5,030 nucleotides of DNA from an uncultured Ruminococcus sp. (lineage in GTDB: Bacteria > Bacillota > Clostridia > Oscillospirales > Ruminococcaceae). Below, piece after piece: positions 1 through 5,030 of this stretch. The stretch lies in contig CAMWHN010000175.1 in NCBI GenBank assembly GCA_947174085.1, positions 1-5,030 on the forward strand, written 5' to 3'. The stretch's first letter is position 1; each line of letters begins with the position of its first letter. The notes under the pieces are model-generated. The model was not told the origin of the DNA, ran no database searches, and worked only from the letters and a program-made list of their open reading frames with translations. The position numbers and the translations under genes were made by a program.

Positions 1-2
1 GT

Positions 3-509
3 ATGAGTGTTATTATATTCTGGACTGTGAATTATTATTTTTTGAAACAAATAGACAGAAAAAAATTCCCAGTAAATCTAATGAATTTAAAAAACATGCA
101 GGATTATAAACTTGCCTTAAAATTCTGGAAACATAAAGCAAAGCCATTTCGGCAAGAATTAAAAACAGCGATTTATCAATTAGAATTATGTTCCCAAAAA
201 AAATTAGCCTTAAAATTAATAGAACAAAAAAATGCAATGTTTGAATCTGTCAATCAAGATGTGCAGAATTATTTATGTTGCAATATGCAAAAAATCATAA
301 ACAGAATGCTAATTTTAGATTTTTCAGAAAAAAGCAAGTTACAAATGCATAAGACTTATTTATGTAAAATTCTCGAAGAAAACCAGAATTTATTAAATCA
401 ATATGATAATTTTATTATAGAAATTTCGCAATTACAAGAGCAGGCAAATCAAATGCCTTATCTGGAAGTAATGACAGAAGCGTTACAAGAATTAAGAAAT
501 AACCTGTAA
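3..509 (+). CDS. Hypothetical helical protein with N-terminal hydrophobic segment, probably 5'-truncated by the window edge
   Basis: I do not recognise this protein. From the first ATG it is 168 residues. Residues 2-14 (SVIIFWTVNYYFL) are hydrophobic and look like the end of a membrane helix; a basic stretch (KQIDRKK) follows, so by the positive-inside rule the rest would be cytoplasmic. Residues about 31-168 are rich in K, Q, E, L and N and look almost wholly alpha-helical, with coiled-coil-like stretches around 45-80 and 120-165. Only two bases precede the ATG, no ribosome binding site can be seen, and the hydrophobic segment is short for a full membrane span, so the real start is likely upstream of the window. 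It ends with TAA, 94 bases before the first RHH gene, which has its own promoter. A membrane-anchored XpaC-like or similar helical protein is one idea, but I see no diagnostic motif. Confidence is good that it is coding, and low for any function. Confidence 0.6.
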   Translation: MSVIIFWTVNYYFLKQIDRKKFPVNLMNLKNMQDYKLALKFWKHKAKPFRQELKTAIYQLELCSQKKLALKLIEQKNAMFESVNQDVQNYLCCNMQKIINRMLILDFSEKSKLQMHKTYLCKILEENQNLLNQYDNFIIEISQLQEQANQMPYLEVMTEALQELRNNL

Positions 510-543
510 TTTTCTGGAGAAATATTTTTTAGTTGTAAAATTT

Positions 544-572
544 TTGAACAAATATTATGCTATAATTATATT
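544..572 (+). promoter_or_regulatory. Promoter of first RHH gene (extended -10)
   Basis: TGCTATAAT at 558-566 is an extended -10 box with a perfect TATAAT hexamer (561-566), lying 17 bases before the AAAGGAG site. An alternative pairing in the same stretch is TTGAAC (544-549), 17 bp spacer, TATATT (567-572). The 10-bp palindrome TATAATTATA (561-570) overlaps both and could be an operator, but it is AT-only and may be chance. Sequence evidence only. Confidence 0.55.
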
Positions 573-583
573 ATCATAGCACG

Positions 584-590
584 AAAGGAG
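584..590 (+). promoter_or_regulatory. Ribosome binding site with long spacing (first RHH gene)
   Basis: AAAGGAG at 584-590 stands 13 bases from the ATG at 604, longer than the 7 bases seen before the second RHH gene. No in-frame ATG, GTG or TTG lies closer, and the paralog alignment (FRIAKG against FKIQKG) supports the ATG at 604, so the spacing is real and may lower translation. Confidence 0.6.
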
Positions 591-603
591 TGTCAAAAAT
601 TTC

Positions 604-807
604 ATGTTTAGAATTGCAAAGGGCTATAAAACTGTATCAAAAACCATTCGTATTCCAGAAACCACAGCAGAATTATTAGAACATCTTACAACAAAAAATT
701 ATCTTTCTTTCAATCAATTAATTAATCAATGTATTGAATTTGCTTTGTCTCGTATGTGTGAAGATTCTTCTGAAATGCAAGATATTCAGAATACAAATTT
801 GCCATAA
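604..807 (+). CDS. Small ribbon-helix-helix (Arc/CopG-like) putative DNA-binding protein, copy 1
   Basis: A 67-residue protein with the layout of the ribbon-helix-helix fold: a short strand at about 11-17 (SKTIRIP), helix A at about 18-31 (ETTAELLEHLTTKN) and helix B at about 34-50 (SFNQLINQCIEFALSRM), then a polar tail. Members of this fold dimerise and put the paired strands into the DNA major groove; many are autorepressors or antitoxins. The next gene is a paralog: about 20 of 50 aligned residues match without gaps (F.I.KG, SKT.R.P, LE.L, N..S.N.L..QC...AL). No toxin-like gene follows, so an antitoxin role has no support here. The ATG is fixed by the AAAGGAG site upstream and by the paralog alignment. 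Its DNA target is unknown; autoregulation at the AT palindrome in its own promoter is a guess. Confidence 0.75.
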   Translation: MFRIAKGYKTVSKTIRIPETTAELLEHLTTKNYLSFNQLINQCIEFALSRMCEDSSEMQDIQNTNLP

Positions 808-813
808 TATTAT

Positions 814-835
814 ATTGCAAATTGTAATCTTTTTT
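814..835 (+). terminator. Weak possible terminator after first RHH gene
   Basis: ATTGCA (814-819) and TGTAAT (823-828) can form a 6-bp stem including one G-U pair, with a 3-base loop, followed by C and six Ts (830-835). The stem is weak and AT-rich, so it would stop transcription only partly; readthrough into the second RHH gene is likely. Confidence 0.3.
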
Positions 836-849
836 AAGTGTATCTTTTT

Positions 850-871
850 TCGACAAAATATTGTATAATAT
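850..871 (+). promoter_or_regulatory. Putative promoter or operator of second RHH gene
   Basis: A perfect TATAAT hexamer lies at 864-869, 21 bases before AAAGGAG (891-897). No good -35 box exists at 16-18 bp; TCGACA (850-855) is too close. The stretch resembles the region before the first RHH gene: both read TTTTT, then GA or CGA, ACAAA, TATT, then TATAAT. Within it ATATT (858-862) and AATAT (867-871) form a 5-bp inverted repeat around GTAT, a possible operator. Evidence is moderate for a promoter and weak for an operator. Confidence 0.4.
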
Positions 872-904
872 AGCTAGCAATATTTTACTGAAAGGAGAAT
901 TTAC

Positions 905-1087
905 ATGCCAAAAGAAGACGAAAATTCGTTCAAAATTCAAAAAGGTTGTGACAAAATTTCTAAAACATTTCGATTACCTACCAATCTTTCTGATGAATTA
1001 GAAAAGCTAGCAAATGAAAATCATATTTCTGTTAATTCGCTGGTGATTCAATGTCTTTTATATGCGCTGGAACATCTGAATACTTAA
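905..1087 (+). CDS. Small ribbon-helix-helix (Arc/CopG-like) putative DNA-binding protein, copy 2
   Basis: A 60-residue paralog of the preceding small gene. It has a charged N-terminus (MPKEDENS), a strand at about 19-25 (SKTFRLP), helix A at about 26-40 (TNLSDELEKLANENH) and helix B at about 42-58 (SVNSLVIQCLLYALEHL), and it lacks the acidic tail of copy 1. AAAGGAG at 891-897 lies 7 bases before the ATG, ideal spacing. The 97-base gap to copy 1 holds a weak hairpin and a TATAAT box, so it may have its own transcript, perhaps with readthrough from copy 1. Its role is inferred only from the fold: DNA binding as a homodimer, or possibly a heterodimer with copy 1. No toxin partner follows; the block ends at a strong terminator 14 bases downstream. 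Confidence 0.75.
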   Translation: MPKEDENSFKIQKGCDKISKTFRLPTNLSDELEKLANENHISVNSLVIQCLLYALEHLNT

Positions 1088-1101
1088 TCAAACAAAAAAT
1101 T

Positions 1102-1140
1102 AAAAACTGCTGTATGCACGCACACATACAGCAGTTTTTT
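1102..1140. terminator. Strong bidirectional intrinsic terminator
   Basis: Arms 1102-1116 and 1125-1139 pair perfectly over 15 bp (the GC-richer core is CTGCTGTATG) around the 8-base loop CACGCACA. The T run at 1135-1140 serves the + strand RHH genes; the A run at 1102-1106, with more As just before it, serves the - strand block ending with pyrE. It lies between convergent stop codons at 1087 and 1146. Confidence 0.92.
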
Positions 1141-1145
1141 ATTAA

Positions 1146-1805
1146 TTATACACCATATTTTTCACGATAGGCAAGCATATTGTCCAAATATTCTTTACCT
1201 GAAATAATTTCTTTCTGAATCGCATGAATAATATCTAACATAGTCACAATCGGATAAACTGTCACACCAAATTCTTGTTTGACTTCCTGTACAGCAGATA
1301 ATTCTCCTGTACCTTTTTCCATACGGTCAACTGTAATTACCATGCCTGTTACATCTACATTCGCAACAGATTTTAATTTTGGCATAGATTCTCGCAAAGC
1401 TTTACCAGATGTCATCACATCATCAATAATCACGACTTTTTCATTGTCAGTTAATTTCTTTCCGACAAACATACCGCCTTCGCCATGGTCTTTGGCTTCT
1501 TTCCTGTCAAAACAATAAGAAACATCAATGCCAAATTTATTACTCAATGCAACTACAGCAGAAACTGCAAGCGGAATGCCTTTATAAGCAGGGCCAAATA
1601 ATGTTTCTACTGGAATTTGATTCGCATGAATACATTCAGCATAGTATTCCCCAAGTCTTGCAAGCTGTGCGCCTGTCTTGTAATTGCCACAGTTAATAAA
1701 ATACGGTGCAATGCGTCCGCTTTTGAGCGTAAATTCTCCAAAAGTCAGCACACCACAGTCAACCATAAATTTAATAAAACTTTCCTTATAAGTAAGTTCA
1801 CTCAT
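1146..1805 (-). CDS. pyrE: Orotate phosphoribosyltransferase
   Basis: Cytoplasmic enzyme of de novo pyrimidine synthesis: orotate plus PRPP gives orotidine 5'-phosphate and pyrophosphate. The 219 residues match the usual bacterial length. Family motifs in order: FTLKSGR (25-31), GPAYKGIPL (71-79), the flexible catalytic loop YCFDRKEAKDHGEGG (97-111) with the lysines and the histidine expected to contact PRPP, and the PRPP-binding signature VVIIDDVMTSGKAL (124-137) with its paired aspartates. All key residues are present, so it should be active as the usual dimer. The ATG has AGGAGG (1818-1813 on this strand) 7 bases upstream. It lies 29 bases after the divergent PIN-like gene, a gap too short for a PyrR-type attenuator and without a visible promoter, so it is probably co-transcribed with the genes upstream of it. 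No other pyr gene is in view. Confidence 0.97.
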   Translation of the reverse strand: MSELTYKESFIKFMVDCGVLTFGEFTLKSGRIAPYFINCGNYKTGAQLARLGEYYAECIHANQIPVETLFGPAYKGIPLAVSAVVALSNKFGIDVSYCFDRKEAKDHGEGGMFVGKKLTDNEKVVIIDDVMTSGKALRESMPKLKSVANVDVTGMVITVDRMEKGTGELSAVQEVKQEFGVTVYPIVTMLDIIHAIQKEIISGKEYLDNMLAYREKYGV

Positions 1806-1834
1806 GATAAAACCTCCTGAAATTTAATTTAATT

Positions 1835-2368
1835 TTATAAAAACGGCTTTACAGCTTGATAAATTTTCTTTAGCTGTTCGCTGTTTTTTAGAATTGCTTG
1901 TAATCTGTTATGCGTTTTATATTTCCGCTTTCCAGAATCTTGAATACAATGCGATCGCCGTACCCAAAAATTAACCTGTTCTTTTTGGGAATCTTCCAGA
2001 ACTAAATGATTTAAAACTTCATTTCGTTTCCGTCTAAAACTATCAGAAAAATATTTGCTCATACTTGCATAACGATAGATTTTATTTCCAGAATTTTTTT
2101 GTAATGCAAGAAAATTCTCTCGTGTAGAAATGACTATAATTTCCTGTACTGGAGTATCTTTTATGACTAATTCCCAAGAGTCAGAAATAATTATCTTTGC
2201 TGGACAACAGGCATACAGTAATTTTTTCCGTATTAACATACAGATATTAATATTATCAGAGTCGGAACAAATTACTTGCAGAATATCCCGTGTGTTTAAT
2301 AAATTCAGACCCTCCCAATAATAAACATTATCCTTTGCAAATGCGTAATCAAATAGAATATATCTCAT
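1835..2368 (-). CDS. Divergent PIN-like protein, probably catalytically inactive, with basic C-terminal half
   Basis: No family is recognised at first sight, but the 177 residues align loosely with the PIN-like protein encoded just upstream. Strand 1 YILFDY (3-8) matches YYLVDY; GLNLLN..D (20-28) matches the region after it; ICSDSDNI (33-40) matches FYSENADT; and IVIST (78-82) matches HIVSN. The tail LKKIYQAVKPFL (166-177) matches TKKIYALIKPLI. Against this, the EN after the first Asp is AF here, the segment holding the third acidic residue of the partner has no counterpart, and the SNDKG Asp has become Arg83. It therefore looks like a pseudo-nuclease. Residues 111-155 are rich in Arg and Lys (RRKR, VRR, KRKYK) and could bind nucleic acid. 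I chose the ATG at 2368 because GAGG lies 6 bases upstream; a GTG at 2380 overlapping the previous stop would add four residues but has no site of its own. Coding is likely; the pseudo-PIN reading is an inference from a by-eye alignment. Confidence 0.7.
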   Translation of the reverse strand: MRYILFDYAFAKDNVYYWEGLNLLNTRDILQVICSDSDNINICMLIRKKLLYACCPAKIIISDSWELVIKDTPVQEIIVISTRENFLALQKNSGNKIYRYASMSKYFSDSFRRKRNEVLNHLVLEDSQKEQVNFWVRRSHCIQDSGKRKYKTHNRLQAILKNSEQLKKIYQAVKPFL

Positions 2369-2373
2369 AATTA

Positions 2374-2379
2374 ACCTCA
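2374..2379 (-). promoter_or_regulatory. Ribosome binding site that decides the start of the divergent PIN-like gene
   Basis: On the - strand the stop of the upstream gene runs straight into the site (AAGTGAGG), and GAGG is followed by TTAATT and ATG at 2368. This fits the ATG better than the GTG at 2380, which has no purine-rich site before it. The tight packing, 8 bases from stop to start, suggests translational coupling of the pair. Confidence 0.6.
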
Positions 2380-2985
2380 CTTGATTAATGGCTTAATCAA
2401 AGCGTAAATTTTTTTTGTTTTTTCTGTGCCAAAATAGCGGATTAATTCGTTGTTAATATTTACTTTAAGTTGTGAAAGACTAGATGCACCAATTTTTAAT
2501 TGCTTTTTGACAATTTCAGCAGTTTTATTTTTATCATCTTCTTTCATAGAAATTGCTTGCAGAGCTTCTAAAATATCAGATTTTTTAACACCTTTGTTAC
2601 TTGTCTGACTTTTGACACATGGAACAAGTTTAATTTTTGCATCACGTTTCAGCCAAAAATCTTGTACATTGCAATAGCCTTTGTCATTACTGACAATATG
2701 GCATTTACAGTGTTCATTTCGTCCTATCAGATAGCCTATGTAAGAAGAAAGCTGAAAATCCAATGCATTTTTACCGTCCGTATCGACTTTGATATATTTT
2801 ACAACAGCTTTTGTATTTGCCAAATAATGATGTAATTCAAATGACAGAGTATCCGCATTTTCGCTGTAAAAAATAATTACTGTATCTGTTCTGTTTAGTT
2901 CTTCAATGCCATTTAATCCTGCTTTGTGAACATTTTCGTAATCAACCAGATAATAATTTTTTTTCTTGTTTTTTTTGTCGCCCAA
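2377..2985 (-). CDS. PIN/NYN-like domain protein, putative metal-dependent RNase
   Basis: A 202-residue cytoplasmic protein. After a lysine-rich start (DKKNKKK) comes a PIN-like fold: strand YYLVDYENV (11-19) with Asp15 and the Asp-Tyr-Glu-Asn motif typical of NYN/PIN-like nucleases, FYSENADTLS (39-48) with Glu42, DFQLSSYIGYLIG (76-88) with Asp76, and HIVSNDKGY (96-104) with Asp101. These acidic residues could form the metal site that cuts RNA in this superfamily. Residues about 134-202 are a basic, mainly helical C-terminal region ending TKKIYALIKPLIK, a tail repeated in the next protein. The start is TTG at 2985 with AGAAGG 7 bases upstream; no ATG or other start suits, the next Met being residue 147. 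A promoter of its own overlaps the end of nadE. The fold call is strong; RNA target and activity are not shown by the sequence. Confidence 0.85.
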   Translation of the reverse strand: MGDKKNKKKNYYLVDYENVHKAGLNGIEELNRTDTVIIFYSENADTLSFELHHYLANTKAVVKYIKVDTDGKNALDFQLSSYIGYLIGRNEHCKCHIVSNDKGYCNVQDFWLKRDAKIKLVPCVKSQTSNKGVKKSDILEALQAISMKEDDKNKTAEIVKKQLKIGASSLSQLKVNINNELIRYFGTEKTKKIYALIKPLIK

Positions 2986-2992
2986 AAGGACA

Positions 2993-2998
2993 CCTTCT
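2993..2998 (-). promoter_or_regulatory. Ribosome binding site fixing a TTG start
   Basis: AGAAGG (2998 to 2993 on the - strand) lies 7 bases before TTG at 2985-2983. A nearby GTG (2993-2991) is out of frame, so TTG is the only start that fits both reading frame and spacing. Confidence 0.7.
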
Positions 2999-3009
2999 CT
3001 CTATAATTA

Positions 3010-3023
3010 ATTAAATATTTAAT
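3010..3023. repeat. Perfect 14-bp palindrome at the expected transcription start
   Basis: ATTAAATATTTAAT equals its own reverse complement. It starts in the last base of the -10 box of the internal promoter and covers the expected start point near 3016, where a repressor would block transcription. It is AT-only in AT-rich DNA, so it may be chance. Confidence 0.4.
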
Positions 3024-3050
3024 CTATATTTTATTATGAAATTTTGTCAA
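3023..3050 (-). promoter_or_regulatory. Internal promoter for the PIN-like pair and pyrE
   Basis: On the - strand a consensus TTGACA (3050-3045) is followed after 16 bp by TATAGA (3028-3023). The -35 box overlaps the last codons of nadE (Leu-Asp-Lys). The expected start near 3016 gives a leader of about 30 bases before the TTG start. This would let the PIN-like genes and pyrE be expressed independently of nadE. Confidence 0.6.
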
Positions 3051-4944
3051 GTTCTTTTAGCCAAATATTTGCGCTTGCGTCACTCGGCATACGGAAATCA
3101 CCTCTTGGCGAAAGTGTTACACTACCGACTTTTGGCGAATCCGGCAAACAGGAGCGTTTAAATTGCTGTGTAAAAAATCGCTTATAAAATACTTTTTGCC
3201 ATTTTAAAATTTCTTGTTTGGAATATAAATTCTGGAATGCATAACATGCCATACGATAAATTTTAGTTGGTGTAAAGCCGAATCTTAGCATATAATACAA
3301 GAAAAAATCATGTAATTCATATTTGCCTACTAAATCTTCCGTTTTCTGTGCAATCTGCCCGTTTTCGTCTGGAGGCAACAGCTCCGGACTAACTGGCGTA
3401 TCTAAAATATCTAATAATACTTCTTGTAAAATTCCATTTGTATGATTTGCTTCATAGGCTGTTAAATAACGCACTAAAGTCTTTGGAATAGAAGCGTTCA
3501 CAGCATACATGCTCATATGGTCACCATTATAAGTTGCCCAACCTAATGCTAACTCTGACAAATCCCCTGTGCCAATAACTATGCCATTGACCTGATTCGC
3601 AATATCCATTAAAATTTGTGTGCGTTCTCTTGCCTGACTGTTTTCATACACAACATCATGTTGACTTTCATCATGACAAATATCTTTAAAATGCTGTCTG
3701 ACACTGTCTTGAATGCGAATCTCACGCAAAGTTACACCATAAGCTTCTGCCAAACGACAAGCATTTGTATAAGTTCTATCTGTTGTGCCGAAACAGGGCA
3801 TTGTGACTGCGATAATTCCGGAATGGTCAAGATGTAACATATCAAATGCATGTACTGTGACTATTAAGGCAAGTGTAGAATCTAAGCCACCAGATAAGCC
3901 TATTACAGCATTTTTGCAAGAAATATGCTGTAATCTTGTACGCAGTCCGACAGACTGTATTTGTAAAATTTCTTCACAACGGTTGTCCAAAATCGTTTTA
4001 TCAGACGGTACAAACGGGTGCTTTGGAATATAGCGTTTTAAATTTGTTTCTGTAATTTGCATAGAAAAATAATTCCTGCAATAATTTTCATGTTTCGCAA
4101 AGAATGTATTCATACGGCGTTTTTCTTCGGTAATTTTTTTCAGGTCAATATCTGTGATAATCATTTCCTGCTGAAATAATTTAGATTCTGCCAGAATAGA
4201 GCCATTTTCTGCAATGATATTATGCCCTGCAAATACTAAATCTTGAGTCGATTCGCCAATGCCTGCATCTGCATAGGCATACACACAAATTAAACTACCA
4301 GATTTCGCTTTTATAATTGTTCTGCGATAGTCAGCTTTGCCAATTATCTCATCACTTGCTGATAAATTAAAAATTAAATTTGCACCATGCTGTACTAATT
4401 TCATAGACGGTGTTTCTGCTGTCCATAAATCTTCACAGATTTCTATGCCAAATATTAATTCTGGAAATTCTTCACAGCAAAATAACTGGTCTGTTCCAAA
4501 ATAAACTGCATTTTCACCAATCGTAATACCCATATCAATATTCTTACCAGATGTAAAATGCCTTGCTTCATAAAATTCGCTATAATTAGGAATATGTGTT
4601 TTCGGCACAACGCCTAGAATTTCACCTTTATAAATTACAACTGCACAGTTATATAATTTATCATGATGTACAATCGGAAGCCCTAGAATGATTACAATTT
4701 CCTGTTCTCTTGTTTCATGTGCAAGTTTTAAGACAGATTCTTTTGCAGATTCCAGTAAAGTCTCTTGCAAGAATAAATCACCGCAAGTATAGCCTGTTAC
4801 AGATAATTCCGGAAAACAAAGAATTTTTACTTGTTCCTGCACGGCTTGTTGAATTAACAAAAGCATTTTATTGATATTATATTCACAGTCAGCCGGCTTT
4901 AAATCCGGTGACGCACAGGCAATTTTGATAAATCCATGTTTCAT
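3034..4944 (-). CDS. nadE: Glutamine-dependent NAD+ synthetase (two-domain)
   Basis: Makes NAD+ from nicotinic acid adenine dinucleotide, ATP and glutamine, the last step of NAD synthesis, in the cytoplasm. The 636 residues fit the long two-domain form. The N-terminal nitrilase-type glutaminase has the Glu-Lys-Cys triad: Glu46 in FPELSVTGY, Lys115 in PKTHIPNYSEFYE, Cys170 in GIEICEDLW. HPFVP (309-313) marks the link to the synthetase domain, which carries the ATP pyrophosphatase loop SGGLDST (351-357), GTGDLSELALGW (458-469), NGDHMSMYAVNASIPKT (473-489), SPELLPP and, near the C-terminus, SPRGDFRMPSD (612-622). All key residues are intact, so it should use glutamine and channel ammonia between domains. 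The ATG at 4944 has AGAAAGGAG upstream, though spaced by 13 bases; no closer in-frame start exists. It is the first gene in view of the - strand block and may be co-transcribed with the PIN-like genes 48 bases downstream. Confidence 0.97.
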   Translation of the reverse strand: MKHGFIKIACASPDLKPADCEYNINKMLLLIQQAVQEQVKILCFPELSVTGYTCGDLFLQETLLESAKESVLKLAHETREQEIVIILGLPIVHHDKLYNCAVVIYKGEILGVVPKTHIPNYSEFYEARHFTSGKNIDMGITIGENAVYFGTDQLFCCEEFPELIFGIEICEDLWTAETPSMKLVQHGANLIFNLSASDEIIGKADYRRTIIKAKSGSLICVYAYADAGIGESTQDLVFAGHNIIAENGSILAESKLFQQEMIITDIDLKKITEEKRRMNTFFAKHENYCRNYFSMQITETNLKRYIPKHPFVPSDKTILDNRCEEILQIQSVGLRTRLQHISCKNAVIGLSGGLDSTLALIVTVHAFDMLHLDHSGIIAVTMPCFGTTDRTYTNACRLAEAYGVTLREIRIQDSVRQHFKDICHDESQHDVVYENSQARERTQILMDIANQVNGIVIGTGDLSELALGWATYNGDHMSMYAVNASIPKTLVRYLTAYEANHTNGILQEVLLDILDTPVSPELLPPDENGQIAQKTEDLVGKYELHDFFLYYMLRFGFTPTKIYRMACYAFQNLYSKQEILKWQKVFYKRFFTQQFKRSCLPDSPKVGSVTLSPRGDFRMPSDASANIWLKELDKIS

Positions 4945-4957
4945 AAAAAAATAATTG

Positions 4958-4966
4958 CTCCTTTCT
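4958..4966 (-). promoter_or_regulatory. Ribosome binding site of nadE, long spacing
   Basis: AGAAAGGAG (4966 to 4958 on the - strand) is a strong site but lies 13 bases before the ATG, separated by a T-rich stretch. No in-frame alternative start lies between. Confidence 0.6.
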
Positions 4967-5020
4967 GAATTAATTATATTTTTAATTTTATTCTTTAAAT
5001 TTTTTAAATGACATATAATT

Positions 5021-5029
5021 AGTATAGCA
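5021..5029 (-). promoter_or_regulatory. Extended -10 element of the nadE promoter
   Basis: TGCTATACT on the - strand (5029 to 5021) matches an extended -10 (TGnTATAAT). The expected start near 5014 gives a leader of about 70 AT-rich bases. The -35 box would lie beyond the window edge and cannot be checked. Confidence 0.5.
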
Positions 5030-5030
5030 C

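Noticed and set aside
511..530. TTTC-TGGA-GAAA hairpin followed by Ts, as a terminator of the first gene
   Set aside because: The stem is only 4 bp and mostly A-T; too weak to claim.
722..940. Open frame of 72 codons on the - strand across the second RHH promoter
   Set aside because: It overlaps two better-supported + strand genes and their control region, and its product is a low-complexity sequence without family features.
604..1087. Toxin-antitoxin system
   Set aside because: Both genes encode RHH-type proteins; neither looks like a toxin, and a strong terminator follows directly.
1806..1834. Own promoter or pyrimidine attenuator for pyrE
   Set aside because: The gap is only 29 bases, and the TATAAA at its upstream edge has no usable -35 box; no hairpin of attenuator type is present.
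4994..5008. Two TTTAAA hexamers 9 bases apart in the nadE leader, as an operator
   Set aside because: AT-only low-complexity DNA; such repeats are expected by chance here.
5003..5019. Divergent + strand promoter (TATAAT at 5014-5019)
   Set aside because: No -35 box lies at the right distance (TTCTTT at 4991-4996), and the gene it would drive lies outside the window.

Overview
The window is AT-rich DNA with dense genes, AGGAGG-type ribosome binding sites, ordinary use of TGA as stop, and extended -10 (TGnTATAAT-like) promoters. Together with the long two-domain NAD synthetase and the style of the small proteins, this suggests a low-GC Firmicute, probably a gut or rumen Clostridia member near Ruminococcus/Oscillospiraceae. 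That placement is an inference from style, not from a search.

Layout. Left third, + strand: (1) the end of an unrecognised helical protein with a hydrophobic N-terminus, probably cut by the window edge (3-509); (2) two small ribbon-helix-helix (RHH) type putative DNA-binding proteins in tandem, 604-807 and 905-1087. The two are paralogs (about 20 of 50 aligned positions identical, no gaps), and each has its own promoter-like region and AAAGGAG site. A strong 15-bp stem hairpin at 1102-1139, with A and T runs on its two sides, closes this block and also the convergent block from the right.

Right two thirds, - strand, read right to left: nadE (glutamine-dependent NAD+ synthetase, 4944-3034), a PIN/NYN-like putative RNase (2985-2377, TTG start), a second divergent PIN-like protein that appears to have lost catalytic residues (2368-1835), and pyrE (orotate phosphoribosyltransferase, 1805-1146). 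Gaps are 48, 8 and 29 bases, so one transcript is plausible. A good internal promoter (TTGACA, 16 bp, TATAGA) overlaps the end of nadE and could drive the PIN pair plus pyrE separately. A perfect 14-bp palindrome lies on its expected start point.

The enzymes nadE and pyrE are clear housekeeping genes of NAD and pyrimidine synthesis. The part least explained by known biology is the PIN-like pair between them: an apparently intact nuclease fold followed immediately by a degenerate, basic relative with the same C-terminal tail. There is no mobile element, CRISPR array, tRNA or rRNA visible, and no stretch over 300 bases lacks a gene.
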